A DNA stretch of 64,000 bases, from contig NZ_UAUU01000009.1 of NCBI RefSeq assembly GCF_900457465.1, forward strand, positions 1,116,001 to 1,180,000. The letters run 5' to 3'. Under the pieces are notes generated by a model. That model was not told where the DNA came from. It searched no databases and was given only the letters and a program-made list of their open reading frames with translations. The first letter of the stretch is position 1. Every line of letters starts with the position of its first letter. The DNA is from Sphingobacterium multivorum. Its GTDB lineage: Bacteria > Bacteroidota > Bacteroidia > Sphingobacteriales > Sphingobacteriaceae. A program made the translations under genes and the position numbers. Positions 36,685 to 46,833 of this stretch are shown here, in pieces.

Positions 36685-37714
36685 TCACTTTTTTTTCCAG
36701 AAAAGTAAGCTCTTAATAAATAGTTTTTTCTTATACTCTTTATCCAAGTAGTGTACAATACTTCTCTTATTAAAAATAAATTTTATTAACATAAGTGGCG
36801 TATATCGTAGACAGTTCTCGTGCACATATACAACATACCAAAACCAGGCGGCATTTTTTGACAAGGCATTTGAGAGGTAAGATTTTGTTGTCTTATTTTT
36901 TTTCGACCAATTGTATCAATAGTTTATCCATCGCTATCATTTCGCCTATTCCAATATTCCGAAAGGCTAATAGCTTATCAAACATTAGTATCCAAGATTT
37001 TGCTTCAAGGGATTCGGTTCCCCAAAATTCTTGGAGGATAAGTTTTCTGATTTTATTCATACTATTATATTGTTCGGTATTGAATTTCATGGATATGTTA
37101 TCTCCGTGCATCCTATATTTTAAGAGTATCTCATCGAGATTTGCAATCTCGCCATACTTTGTCAATTCATACCAAAAGGCATAATCTTCAGCATGGGGGT
37201 ATTCACTTGGATAAGTCAAATGATTTTGTTGGACGATATCATTTCTAAATATGGCGCTCGGGTGATTGATTGCGGTATCGAATACCAGCTTTGCACGGGT
37301 GATGAGATTATCACCTCCGCGTCTGTCTTCAAACGTATATGACTCTGAAAATTTGATGATACTAGTGCCACAGAGCACTATTTGTGGATTTGCTTCCATA
37401 TACTCCCATTGTCTTTGAAGTCTTTCAGGCATACAAATATCATCCGCATCCATACGGGCGATGTATTTTCCCCGACATAGTTTAAGTCCGTGGTTTAATG
37501 TAGCAACAATCTTTAAGTTGTATTCATTTCTATAATACCTTATACGGTCATCCTGCTGTGATTGAATGATGTCAGCTGTGCGATCTGTACTGCCGTCGTC
37601 TACAATGACTAGCTCAAAATCAGTAAATGTTTGATTCCATAGGCTATCGAGTGTCTCTTGAAGAAATTTTTCTCCATTATAGATTGGCATGAGTATTGAA
37701 ATTGCGGGCAACAT
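36685..37714 (-). CDS. GT2-family glycosyltransferase, C-terminal frameshift
   Basis: The first 273 codons give a GT2 core: ISILMPIYNGEKFLQETLDS, IVDDGSTDRTADI, ARMDADDICMPERLQ and HAEDYAFWYELTKYG. The frame stops at 36893 after an A8 run (36896-36903). With seven As it would run on for ~70 codons (SYLSNALSKNAAWFWYVVYV, then HYLDKEYKKKLFIKSLLFW) to a stop at 36685-36687, which is the length and style of the neighbouring enzyme. This explains the otherwise empty 240 bp downstream. Either a sequencing error or a phase-variable tract. Confidence 0.85.
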
Positions 37715-37742
37715 AAGATCTGCTTTAGTATTTTAGTTCGTA

Positions 37743-38747
37743 TTAATTTTCAGGCGGAACCTCATCCATGTTGTTATAGGCTATTAAGGAACTTCCCATA
37801 TTTGTGAAATTTCTTCTGAAAGAATAGCTCCAATTTCGCCAAGCATCAATTTGCTGCGGATGAATATGCCCTTCCAAAAAGGACTGAACATAGTCTAGGC
37901 GCATGTCTTTTGGAAATTGCAGCATGCTATCTAGCTTTTGTTCATACCAAGCTTTGTTTAATATATCATTTATAAGATCCATATCAAAGCCTAACTTATC
38001 TTTATTGCCGGTCGCCGAAGAAACAAATGTGGTGAGACATGCTTCATTTTTTGATTTGGCAACTTTTTTGTTTTTATGCGTTCTGAACCATTCGGCGGCT
38101 TTCCCCAGCTGTATCATTTCTTGAATAAAATTTTGATTTTTGGGCCATACATGAAGATAATATTCTCTTGAAAAAATGATACCGGCAACATCGTAAATCG
38201 AATACATCTCTAAGAAATAGTTTTTGGGCATAATTTTTAGTAGAATAAGCAGACTATGGAGAAAATACCTGTTTTTAACTAAGGTTTCAGAAGCAAACTT
38301 CATTTTTGGCAGCAGTAGCTCATTGCTATCATCGAGTGTAACGGTGGTACCATTTACTAGTTTTTCATTTCCCCACCATTTTAGTTTTAATATAGAAATT
38401 TCATTTGCTTTGCATAGTTGCTCGGCATTTTTTAAATCAATTTCCTGGTATATCCAAATATCATCTTCAATTAACAAGAAATAGTCTGTCGCTTTTTCAA
38501 TTTCTTTCCGCCAAAATTCGGTAGGTGCGGCCATTTTGGCTCGTTCTCCCTGCGCTTTTCTTTCGTAATCGGGAGAATACCTGAATTGTACAAATGGAAA
38601 GTCTTTCTGAATACGATCCAGGTAAATCTTTGGAGTGCCATCCTCCAAAATAACGACTTTATCAAAACCTTTGACGTAGCGAACAATACTTTGTAATACG
38701 CGTTCAAGCAGATACGGTCTATTGAATGATTTAATATATATATCCAT
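37743..38747 (-). CDS. Putative glycosyltransferase, GT-A-like fold
   Basis: 334 residues. It starts DIYIKSFNRPYLLERVLQSI and VVILEDGTPKIYLDRI, and has FLLIEDDIWIYQEID near 93 as a possible DxD site. This resembles GT2/GT-A proteins but is not a standard member. The middle (LKLKWWGNEKLVNG, YSIYDVAGIIFSREYYLHVW) is typical of uncharacterised capsule-locus transferases. No membrane helix. Substrate unknown. Confidence 0.65.
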   Translation of the reverse strand: MDIYIKSFNRPYLLERVLQSIVRYVKGFDKVVILEDGTPKIYLDRIQKDFPFVQFRYSPDYERKAQGERAKMAAPTEFWRKEIEKATDYFLLIEDDIWIYQEIDLKNAEQLCKANEISILKLKWWGNEKLVNGTTVTLDDSNELLLPKMKFASETLVKNRYFLHSLLILLKIMPKNYFLEMYSIYDVAGIIFSREYYLHVWPKNQNFIQEMIQLGKAAEWFRTHKNKKVAKSKNEACLTTFVSSATGNKDKLGFDMDLINDILNKAWYEQKLDSMLQFPKDMRLDYVQSFLEGHIHPQQIDAWRNWSYSFRRNFTNMGSSLIAYNNMDEVPPEN

Positions 38748-38760
38748 AACGATAATTAAA

Positions 38761-39708
38761 TTACCAATTTTTTGCCCAGGATCTCGCTAAGCGCCAGCGA
38801 AATATTTCGCGGCCTAATGCATTGCTGCCTTCTAAAAAATTGTGTAGTCTATATCTATATTTAAGTACAAAGAAAAAGAGTGTCCAATCAAATTTTCCAC
38901 GCTTATGATTTCGCATGATAGCTGTCATCTTATCTAATAAGATTCCATCTTTTTCTTTCATTAAGGGGCGGAAAATTTGAAATTTTTCTAACATTTGGAG
39001 CCTACCCAACAAACAATCGCCTATCATATTGGGATCTTTTGCTCCAGTTGCGTTATTTTCATGTTTCCTTTGCGCGACAAGTTTTTTATCTATATAATAT
39101 ACCCGACCTATGCTGGCAGCAAGAACCTGTATCCACCAGTCATAAGAGGTGGATATGGCTGGTAGGATATATTTTTTCAGTTCACCTTTGAACATCATCC
39201 GATGTCCTAATATACGGCAGTGCCAAAATAAAGAAACAGGATCAGTACCTTGGAATGTTCCCCAGTGAAAATAATCTTTTTTTTCAACGATTGTTTCGTT
39301 ATCTCCTCTAAATTGGATAGCATCGTGATATACCAACGATGCGTCGGGATTTTTTTTGAATGTTTCGACCATGGCGGATATCTTATCAGACATCCATTTA
39401 TCATCTTGATCACACCAAGCGATAAATTGTCCCTTCGCATGCGAGATCGCTTCGCCAAAATTTCTACTCCAGCCTATATTTTCAGGGTTGCTAAAGATTT
39501 GGATTAGCTTAGGGTAGGCTATTTGCCATTTCTGTAAAATTTGCCATGTCTGATCGCTACTGTGATCATCACAGACAATGATTTCTATATTCGGATAGTC
39601 CTGCTCAATTAATGTTTGTAGCTGTTCCTCCAAAAACTGCTCACCATTATAGGTCGACATTGTAATTGAGACTAATGGATAATTTTCTAAATTTATCTGT
39701 GGTGCCAT
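38761..39708 (-). CDS. GT2-family glycosyltransferase (rhamnosyltransferase-like)
   Basis: 315 residues. VSITMSTYNGEQFLEEQLQT, IIVCDDHSSDQTWQIL, IAWCDQDDKWMSDKI (DQDD metal site) and RILGHRMMFKGELKKYILP. The DQDDxW motif is frequent in rhamnosyl and related transferases. Paralogous to the product at 40721. Confidence 0.92.
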   Translation of the reverse strand: MAPQINLENYPLVSITMSTYNGEQFLEEQLQTLIEQDYPNIEIIVCDDHSSDQTWQILQKWQIAYPKLIQIFSNPENIGWSRNFGEAISHAKGQFIAWCDQDDKWMSDKISAMVETFKKNPDASLVYHDAIQFRGDNETIVEKKDYFHWGTFQGTDPVSLFWHCRILGHRMMFKGELKKYILPAISTSYDWWIQVLAASIGRVYYIDKKLVAQRKHENNATGAKDPNMIGDCLLGRLQMLEKFQIFRPLMKEKDGILLDKMTAIMRNHKRGKFDWTLFFFVLKYRYRLHNFLEGSNALGREIFRWRLARSWAKNW

Positions 39709-39727
39709 ATTCTCTGTTTATAAATTT

Positions 39728-40708
39728 TTATTTCAATAATTTTAGTTTATAGAATAGGCTTAAAAGTAATGGATCTGTTTTTAGTAAAATTAAGAAAATA
39801 GCGCTTCGCTTGTGTCCATAACGCCATAAAATGCTTATGTTGCGCGCAGGTATACATTTCTTCCAATAACGATGTAATGCAACGGCCTCATATTGACTTT
39901 TGGATCGCACAAAAGCTTCCCGACTAATACGCATCAGATATGTAGTTCTAAAATACACAAATAGGGGATATAATGAATCTTTAAAATTGCTGTATAACTT
40001 TTGTTCCATTACATTAAAGTTAGGGATGACCTCTTTAAGCTGAGGGTGGAAAGATCGGCTTATTGAGCCTTCCCTCACATAGTAATGGTAAATTGAAGTG
40101 CTTAGATCAATACTTACCTTTTCAACTGATTTTAATATATAAGGAAGCGTAAGCGCGTCTTCGTATACAGCTCCATTTGGGAACTTTATTGTATTAAAGA
40201 TTTCTTTTTTAAAAACATACATCCATATATAAGCCAGATATGTACCTGTATAAAGTGCTGCTAAAAAATCAGATGAACGGCTGGCAATAGGATTTTGAAT
40301 GTTGAGCATACTCTTAAAACCTTTACTTCCGAATTCGCTGTAGGAAGCATTGAAATACAGTACATCAGACGAATCAATTGCTATTTTACTTTTGATTTTT
40401 TCAATGGCGTCTAGGGGCAATGCGTCATCACTATCTACAAAAAAGATATAGTCGCTGACGGCATTTTCAATGCCGGAATTTCGAGCTGCGGATAATCCAC
40501 CATTTTGACTCCTATAAATGACTTTATAATCCAAAGTGGAGTTGGCCAATATATCCAATGCTTTTTGAATTGAATCATCCTGACCGCAATCGTCAACTAG
40601 GATGAGTTCAAAATCAATGCAGGTTTGTTGAGTCAGGGACGTTACACATCGTTCTATGTAATCTACGACATTATAAACAGGTACTATTAAACTAAGAGTC
40701 TTATTCAT
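39728..40708 (-). CDS. GT2-family glycosyltransferase
   Basis: 326 residues. LSLIVPVYNVVDYIERCVTS, LILVDDCGQDDSIQKAL, GLSAARNSGIENAVSDYIFF and VDSDDALPLDAIEKI (DSDD). The C-terminal 100 residues are helical and basic, like EpsJ/WcaA-type enzymes that sit on the membrane surface. Confidence 0.93.
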   Translation of the reverse strand: MNKTLSLIVPVYNVVDYIERCVTSLTQQTCIDFELILVDDCGQDDSIQKALDILANSTLDYKVIYRSQNGGLSAARNSGIENAVSDYIFFVDSDDALPLDAIEKIKSKIAIDSSDVLYFNASYSEFGSKGFKSMLNIQNPIASRSSDFLAALYTGTYLAYIWMYVFKKEIFNTIKFPNGAVYEDALTLPYILKSVEKVSIDLSTSIYHYYVREGSISRSFHPQLKEVIPNFNVMEQKLYSNFKDSLYPLFVYFRTTYLMRISREAFVRSKSQYEAVALHRYWKKCIPARNISILWRYGHKRSAIFLILLKTDPLLLSLFYKLKLLK

Positions 40709-40720
40709 ATGGTTTATATT

Positions 40721-41650
40721 TTACCATTTTGAAAATGCGCGGCATAATCGAACTAAAAATAATTGTCTAACTAATCCTTTCTCATCAGTATGGAAATCTT
40801 TAAAAAGATAGTTTCTTTTTCTCAGAAAGAAGAGAAACAATTTGAAATCAAACTTTTGAGCGGTATGATTCTCATACAATGCGATCAATTGGGTTAAATT
40901 ATTTTTATCTAATTCATTGATTCCATCTATTTTAGAAAATGCATTCAATGCTATTTTAATGGGCGCTGTGACATGCGTTAATTGTTTGGACACATCGGAG
41001 AAATACGCACTGTTACTGTGCATACGGTAGTCCATTAATGGTATGTCAATATATTTTGTTTTTCCTTTTATTGCTGCAACTACAAAAATCCACCAGTCAT
41101 AAAATACCTCTTCAGGAATTGGCAAGATATATTGTAGGAGAGTTCTAGAGAGTACAACTTTATGCCCTGTGAGCCTATTGAAAACAAATCCAATGGATAC
41201 TCCTGATTCTTGATAAGGTAACCAGAATCGCCTTTCTTTGATAATGGTGTCATTCTTTTTTTTCCCTAGAATATTTTCATCGTGGTGAAATATGTTGTAG
41301 GTTGGGTTATGTGTAATATACTGTTCAATTATTTCTAATTTATTTGAATACCAAATATCGTCCTGGTCACAGATAGCGATATAATCTCCTGTAGTTTTAG
41401 ACAATACAAAGGCAAAGTTACTATTAAGACCAATGTTTTTTTGTTGCCTATGGGCTTCAATGATCGTAGGGTATTTTCTTTGAAATTCCATAATAATTGA
41501 CCAGGTTGTATCATCGGAATTATCGTCACTTATTACGACTTGATCCGGTGCACGCTGTTGAGTCATAATAGAATATAACTGTTCTTCAAGGTATTGAGCC
41601 CCATTGTATGTACAAATTGCGACAGTGATTTGCATATTTTCTTGATTCAA
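40721..41650 (-). CDS. GT2-family glycosyltransferase (rhamnosyltransferase-like)
   Basis: 309 residues. ITVAICTYNGAQYLEEQLYS, VVISDDNSDDTTWSII, GLNSNFAFVLSKTTGDYIAI and CDQDDIWYSNKLEIIEQY. Shares the DQDDxW metal site and C-terminal layout with the product at 38761, so the two probably arose by duplication. Gap of six bases to the next gene. Confidence 0.92.
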   Translation of the reverse strand: MNQENMQITVAICTYNGAQYLEEQLYSIMTQQRAPDQVVISDDNSDDTTWSIIMEFQRKYPTIIEAHRQQKNIGLNSNFAFVLSKTTGDYIAICDQDDIWYSNKLEIIEQYITHNPTYNIFHHDENILGKKKNDTIIKERRFWLPYQESGVSIGFVFNRLTGHKVVLSRTLLQYILPIPEEVFYDWWIFVVAAIKGKTKYIDIPLMDYRMHSNSAYFSDVSKQLTHVTAPIKIALNAFSKIDGINELDKNNLTQLIALYENHTAQKFDFKLFLFFLRKRNYLFKDFHTDEKGLVRQLFLVRLCRAFSKW

Positions 41651-41656
41651 ATGCTT

Positions 41657-42646
41657 TTATACAGTTTTTTTCCAAATTATTTTGGGAGAGATCTTTAATT
41701 TTAACAACCAAAAAAGGCTCCTTATACTTTTTTGCGAGATCATATTTATTAGTTGATCTCTGGCCAGGCTATTTCTAAAGCTTTTATAAAGTGGCTTTGC
41801 GGCATTAAAATCTACATTATCTGAATGTAATACATTAGAAACAATGTTATAGGTGGATAGAAACTGAAATCTGGTCAAGTATTTGGTTGCTATATCTTTT
41901 CGTGTATTTTTAATAAAGACGACGGTTTCGGCTATTGCATTAGGCATATTTAGAAAATTACTTGTTCTAACTTTTCCTGTTGTTGCGGAAGATTTTCTGA
42001 TTTTGTATAGATAAAGTGCAGGAAATGGGATAAAGAAAATTGAATTTGCCCTTGCGTATAATCTTGGAAGTATAATGGTGTCTTCCATAAAATTACAATC
42101 TTTCGGAAAGAGAATATTTTCAAACAATTGCTTTTTAAACATGCATTTACAGAGAAAAGATCGTTCTTTATCTTGTAAAAGGTTTTGTAGTGCAATTTTT
42201 GCATCAATTTTACCGTTAAAATTTGCATTTTTCTGGTTTGTAATAATGCGCGAGGTTTTTGATTTGAGGTCTACAATTTCAAATTTGCACACGGAAATAT
42301 CAATATTCTGATCTGTGAATGGATGATATAGTTTTTTAATAAAGTCATCTGACACAAAATCATCGGCATCTACAAATACTATAAATTCTCCGTTTGCATG
42401 GGCAATGCCAACATTTCTGGTAAAAGATATGCCTTTATTAGACTCATTATCTATTATTTTAAAGTCTATTTTACGCTGGGCACTTAGTAGCCGATGTGCT
42501 ATAGCCCTAGAGTTGTCTGAAGAAGAGTCATTGATGAGAATTAATTCAAAATTAGTAATAGATTGCGACAATAGTGATTTTATTGTGTTCTCAAAATAAG
42601 GCTCCACATTATAAAAAGGGACAATGACGCTAATACGATTTCTCAT
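41657..42646 (-). CDS. GT2-family glycosyltransferase
   Basis: 329 residues. ISVIVPFYNVEPYFENTIKS, LILINDSSSDNSRAIAH, GISFTRNVGIAHANGEFIVF and VDADDFVSDDFIKKL (DADD). LFPKDCNFMEDTIILPRLYA is the usual EDT region. Its start abuts the stop of the gene at 42647 directly. Confidence 0.93.
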   Translation of the reverse strand: MRNRISVIVPFYNVEPYFENTIKSLLSQSITNFELILINDSSSDNSRAIAHRLLSAQRKIDFKIIDNESNKGISFTRNVGIAHANGEFIVFVDADDFVSDDFIKKLYHPFTDQNIDISVCKFEIVDLKSKTSRIITNQKNANFNGKIDAKIALQNLLQDKERSFLCKCMFKKQLFENILFPKDCNFMEDTIILPRLYARANSIFFIPFPALYLYKIRKSSATTGKVRTSNFLNMPNAIAETVVFIKNTRKDIATKYLTRFQFLSTYNIVSNVLHSDNVDFNAAKPLYKSFRNSLARDQLINMISQKSIRSLFWLLKLKISPKIIWKKTV

Positions 42647-43441
42647 TTATTTTTCAAATTTTCTTCTAATTTTTAGAAATGCTTTGATTGGTCTAGATCT
42701 CATAATATTACTATACTCTCTCTCAATTGAAAGTAGCTTATCGAAGCTTGTTGCGAAAAGATCTGTGAAGTCCTGTATAAGTACATTTAATCTTTCTAGT
42801 GTGATAAGATTTCTATTTTCGGGTTTAGAACTTACACCATTTTCAATAAAATTTGCTGTTACAAAAGGTATATGTTTTATTCTAGCATTTTCTTTTATTA
42901 TAGAATTGATAAAAAACTTCCAATCAGATACAATTTTAAGATTCTCATCATAAGGGAATTGTCTATTTTTTAAAAGTGTACTTTTTATAAAAGAGGCCGG
43001 ATGAGGCAGTGTATCTCTCATTAAATATTCGAAATCTATAATATCATTGGTGTAATCTCTTACCCATTCATTGTCGTCACTTATATATTTTAAATTACCA
43101 TAGAAAATATCTGAAGAAGAAGATAGGTATGTTGAAACGTCTTGAAGCGTATCCTTACAAAATAATGAATCTCCCGAGTTTAAAAAAAGTAAAAAATCAC
43201 CTTGGGAAATTCTTGTGCCTTTGTTCATTGCATGGTAAATACCATTGTCTGGTTCACTTGCTGAATATGTAAGATAAGTTTTATGTTCGGCTATGATATC
43301 TTTGCTACCATCATTTGAATTACCATCGATAATGATGAATTCATAATTGTCGTAAGATTGTTCAATAACACTCTTAATTGTCTCTAACAAACCTATTTTA
43401 TTGTTGTAATTTATTGTTATTATTGAAATCTTTGGTTTCAT
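42647..43441 (-). CDS. GT2-family glycosyltransferase (WcaA/colanic-type)
   Basis: 264 residues. ISIITINYNNKIGLLETIKS, FIIIDGNSNDGSKDIIAEH, GIYHAMNKGTRISQGDFLLF and LNSGDSLFCKDTLQD. The NSGD site and the GIYHAMNKG motif define the group of short GT2 enzymes often found first or second in EPS gene runs. A 243-bp AT-rich gap without any gene separates it from wzt and may hold an internal promoter. Confidence 0.92.
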   Translation of the reverse strand: MKPKISIITINYNNKIGLLETIKSVIEQSYDNYEFIIIDGNSNDGSKDIIAEHKTYLTYSASEPDNGIYHAMNKGTRISQGDFLLFLNSGDSLFCKDTLQDVSTYLSSSSDIFYGNLKYISDDNEWVRDYTNDIIDFEYLMRDTLPHPASFIKSTLLKNRQFPYDENLKIVSDWKFFINSIIKENARIKHIPFVTANFIENGVSSKPENRNLITLERLNVLIQDFTDLFATSFDKLLSIEREYSNIMRSRPIKAFLKIRRKFEK

Positions 43442-43684
43442 GATAAAATATTAACTTGTGTAAGTTTTATGTTGATTTAATGCTACTATAGCAAGCATTT
43501 TAATAATTTTAGAATCCTTAAATAGTATTAAATTTTAAGGTCATTCTTTCAAACAAATAATGAATTTAAAAGGTTACTTTATCTCACGCTCCGTATATTA
43601 CTTTATAATATTTTCTAAATTAGTTTTGTATAAGTTTTTTAGTATATTTCAGTTAAATATGTGAATTTTCTAAACTTCGAGTTG

Positions 43685-44938
43685 TTATTCCAAGATAATC
43701 AATCCTCTTTCCTTGTAATTTAATGGATTTCCATTTATGGTGTTTATGCCTGCAATATTTAATTCTAATTTTGAGCTAAACTTATAAATGTATTCAACAT
43801 TTGGATGCGTTAGTGCTATTTCAACTAAAAATAGTCCAGAGGTGAGATTGTCTGGTATTTTGATGTTGTGCGTAATCGCTTGTATTCCCGTAGTAAAGGT
43901 GTTTAATTCTCCTTTTAAATGAGCAGGACTATAAAATGCCAAAGGGTTCTCGTTGAGATCCAAGAGGTTTAATTCGAGTGCTACAGGTCTTTCAACGAAA
44001 TTTTCAAACTCAATTTTAATTTCTAAAAAATCACCAGCTTTAATTTCGAGCTGGGATTTAATGGAGCCGTTAAAAGTGATGCTTCTCAAAATGACACCAT
44101 TTATATTGTCTTGTTTGTAAACGAATATTTCTGATTGATTTGATAAATTGGAGATATTGTAACGCTCGATTACCTTGGTAATATCTCCCTGCATGTTAAG
44201 CGTTCCATTTTCCATGAAAATACCTGTTTTGCAGAGACTTTTCACAGCTGTCATATTATGACTAACAAACAAGACCGTCCTTCCTTCACCCTTAGAGACA
44301 TCGCCCATTTTTCCGAGGCATTTTTTCTGAAATTCGGCATCGCCAACGGCAAGTACTTCATCCACAATTAAAATCTCAGACTCCAAATGTGCGGCAACTG
44401 CAAAAGCAAGCCTCACATACATACCCGACGAGTAACGCTTCACAGGGGTGTCGATATAACGCTCTACTCCAGCAAAATCAACAATTTCGTCAAACTTGCG
44501 CCTGATCTCCCGTCTAGTCATCCCTAAAATAGCACCATTAAGATAGATGTTTTCACGACCTGTCATCTCTGGATGAAAACCTGTGCCCACTTCCAATAAA
44601 GAAGCAATACGACCTTTTACCTTAATTTCGCCAAGTGTGGGCTTTGTGACTTTAGATAGCAGTTTCAATAAGGTAGATTTGCCAGCACCGTTGCGGCCAA
44701 TAATGCCTACAGCATCTCCCTGCTCAATTTGAAAATTAATATCCCGTAATGCCCAAACGTAATCGGAATCGCCCGATTTTGTCCGGTCATTGGACTCGCC
44801 AATTTTTAAATAGGGATCTTCTTTGCCGCGAACTTTGTGCCACCATCGATTGAGATCGTGACTGATGGTGCCGGTACCTACTTGCCCTAATCGGTATTGT
44901 TTTGCTAAATTGTCTACTTCAAGTGCTATATTCTTCAT
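43685..44938 (-). CDS. wzt: Polysaccharide ABC exporter ATPase with glycan-binding C-terminus
   Basis: 417 residues. ATPase domain (1-250): Walker A GIIGRNGAGKSTLLKLLS near 78, signature YSSGMYVRLAFAVAAHL, Walker B ILIVDEVLAVGDAEF. Residues ~265-417 form an extra beta domain (GVILRSITFNGSIKSQLEIK, PVALELNLLDLNENPLAFYS, SGLFLVEIALTHPNVEYIYK) like the Wzt C-terminal domain that recognises the modified end of a finished O-antigen chain. That implies chain-end recognition for export. Confidence 0.93.
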   Translation of the reverse strand: MKNIALEVDNLAKQYRLGQVGTGTISHDLNRWWHKVRGKEDPYLKIGESNDRTKSGDSDYVWALRDINFQIEQGDAVGIIGRNGAGKSTLLKLLSKVTKPTLGEIKVKGRIASLLEVGTGFHPEMTGRENIYLNGAILGMTRREIRRKFDEIVDFAGVERYIDTPVKRYSSGMYVRLAFAVAAHLESEILIVDEVLAVGDAEFQKKCLGKMGDVSKGEGRTVLFVSHNMTAVKSLCKTGIFMENGTLNMQGDITKVIERYNISNLSNQSEIFVYKQDNINGVILRSITFNGSIKSQLEIKAGDFLEIKIEFENFVERPVALELNLLDLNENPLAFYSPAHLKGELNTFTTGIQAITHNIKIPDNLTSGLFLVEIALTHPNVEYIYKFSSKLELNIAGINTINGNPLNYKERGLIILE

Positions 44939-44958
44939 TCTGTTTTGAGCAAGCTTCT

Positions 44959-45831
44959 TTAAATGGTGTCCATAAATCCTTTTTGTACCCGGTTGAATAC
45001 CAGTGTTCCAATGGCTAATAATATAGCGATAACCACAGCGGAATAAAGCATCATATAGCCGTTGAAATCGCCTACACCTAAATAGGCATATCTAAAACAT
45101 TCGACGATAGCAGTAAGTGGATTTAACTCGATATAAGATCGGTATTGTGCTGAAATACTGGAGACAGGATAGATAACGGGAGTAGCATACATAAATAATT
45201 GTACCCCAAATGTTAACAGCATGGTCATATCCTTATATTTCGTTGTCATACTGGAGAAAATCATACCCACACCAAGGGCAAAGGATGCCATTAGTACTAT
45301 TAATATTGGGGTAAATAGTATCCATATATTGGGATGCAGCTGACCTAGAAAACTGTAATAGATCACGATAGCGATAAATAACGAGAATTGTACGCCAAAT
45401 TGCATTAAGTTTGAGGTCACAATGGCCAAGGGCATTACCAACCGTGGAAAGTAAACTTTTCCGAAAATGGTGGCATTGACGGTAAATACGGTCGCTGTCT
45501 GATTGAGGCTAGTGGAAAAGTAATTCCATAGTACGACACCGGATAGATAAAACGCAATCTGTGGTGATCCGTCTGTAGAGAGCCCCGCGATATTACCAAA
45601 CACTAACGTGTACATGAGCGTGGTAAAGATTGGATTAACAAAAAACCAAATAGGGCCCAAAACGGTTTGCTTGAAATAGGTCACAAAATCCCGCTTGACC
45701 AGCAATATCAGCAGATCGCGGTAACGCCATACTTCTCGTAGGTTTAAATTCAACAAACTACTCTGAGGTTCGATAATTTCGGTCCAATAACCGCGTTCTA
45801 TCTTTTGATCTTCTTGTTTTATATCTTCCAT
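44959..45831 (-). CDS. wzm: Polysaccharide ABC exporter permease
   Basis: 290 residues of the ABC-2 type. About six membrane helices after a cytosolic N-terminus (LREVWRYRDLLILLVKRDF), with GPIWFFVNPIFTTLMYTLVF and FMYATPVIYPVSSISAQYR, then LNPLTAIVECFRYAYLG. Wzm and Wzt move an undecaprenyl-linked glycan across the inner membrane. It precedes wzt by 20 bp. Confidence 0.95.
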   Translation of the reverse strand: MEDIKQEDQKIERGYWTEIIEPQSSLLNLNLREVWRYRDLLILLVKRDFVTYFKQTVLGPIWFFVNPIFTTLMYTLVFGNIAGLSTDGSPQIAFYLSGVVLWNYFSTSLNQTATVFTVNATIFGKVYFPRLVMPLAIVTSNLMQFGVQFSLFIAIVIYYSFLGQLHPNIWILFTPILIVLMASFALGVGMIFSSMTTKYKDMTMLLTFGVQLFMYATPVIYPVSSISAQYRSYIELNPLTAIVECFRYAYLGVGDFNGYMMLYSAVVIAILLAIGTLVFNRVQKGFMDTI

Positions 45832-45845
45832 CGGAAAAGGATACG

Positions 45846-46805
45846 CTACTTCTTAAATTCTTCTTTTAACATGAGGCCCAAACCCTCCTCTAAAGTAAAA
45901 GGTGGGACAAAGCCTGTGCTCATAGCTTTTGTTGAATCATACTTTGTCACTGCACAAAACTTTTTGACACGAACTGAACTGATGTTTAGTTTTTTGCGTG
46001 TTATAAACGCTAATACATCAAAGCAATAACCGCCCATCATGCCCAGCCAATAGGGGATCCTGGTGGTGGGGATGGATTTACCAAGAATATTTCCCGTATG
46101 ATAAACGAGATCATTGGTCGTGAAATCGGGCTTGTCTACATAATTAAAAACCTGATAGCCTGAAGGCTGATGCAAAATCAGATAGTGTATAAAGGCGATA
46201 ATGTTGCCGATATAGCTCATGGATTTTTGATTGTTGCCACCTCCGATCATCATAAATTTACCATTTGCAATCTGATTGAGCAGATTGAAAACATTACCAC
46301 GATTGCCTTCTCCAAAAATCACTGTGGGACGTACAATATTAATATTCCAATCAGCGTGTTTTTGATGCCATAGCTGGAGTACCTGTTCGGCCTCCCATTT
46401 ACTCTTACCATAGTGGTTGAATGGATCTGCAGGAAAGGTCTCGTCGGGGTTGTTTTTGTCTAAACCATATACGGCTACTGAGCTGGTGAAAATAAGTCGT
46501 TTAACTGCATTTGACTCCATCGCTTCCAACGTATTACGCATACCTTGTACATTGACATCGTAATAGAGCGATACTGGCGACACATCGTCACGATGCTCCG
46601 CAGCCAAAAGAACGACTAAATCTACCCCTTCCAAATGTTGTTTCAATGCTGAAACGTTCATGACGTCGGCAATGACACTGATGGTTGGATGATCGGCGCT
46701 GGGGTTTTTGTCTATGTTGATCAGGTTCAGTTCTGGTGATCGTTGTAACAAACGAATAAGTTTTGTACCTACAAAACCAGAGCCACCTATTACTGCTATT
46801 TTCAT
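45846..46805 (-). CDS. NAD(P)-dependent sugar epimerase/dehydratase (SDR family)
   Basis: 319 residues. Rossmann motif IAVIGGSGFVGTKLIRLL at the N-terminus, VDLVVLLAAEH, FTSSVAVYG and the catalytic FNHYGKSKWEAEQVL (YxxxK). IVRPTVIFGEGNRGNVFNLL follows. It is paired with the WecA-type gene, as Gne/WbpV-like epimerases often are, so it may act on a UDP-HexNAc or the lipid-linked sugar; the substrate is inferred. Confidence 0.88.
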   Translation of the reverse strand: MKIAVIGGSGFVGTKLIRLLQRSPELNLINIDKNPSADHPTISVIADVMNVSALKQHLEGVDLVVLLAAEHRDDVSPVSLYYDVNVQGMRNTLEAMESNAVKRLIFTSSVAVYGLDKNNPDETFPADPFNHYGKSKWEAEQVLQLWHQKHADWNINIVRPTVIFGEGNRGNVFNLLNQIANGKFMMIGGGNNQKSMSYIGNIIAFIHYLILHQPSGYQVFNYVDKPDFTTNDLVYHTGNILGKSIPTTRIPYWLGMMGGYCFDVLAFITRKKLNISSVRVKKFCAVTKYDSTKAMSTGFVPPFTLEEGLGLMLKEEFKK

Positions 46806-46833
46806 TATAATATGGTGTGGTGTTAATCGGTAA

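Noticed and set aside
39207..39507. Overlapping frames on both strands within the GT2 gene at 38761
   Set aside because: The GT2 frame has the DQDD site and full-length homology style; the others are by-products.
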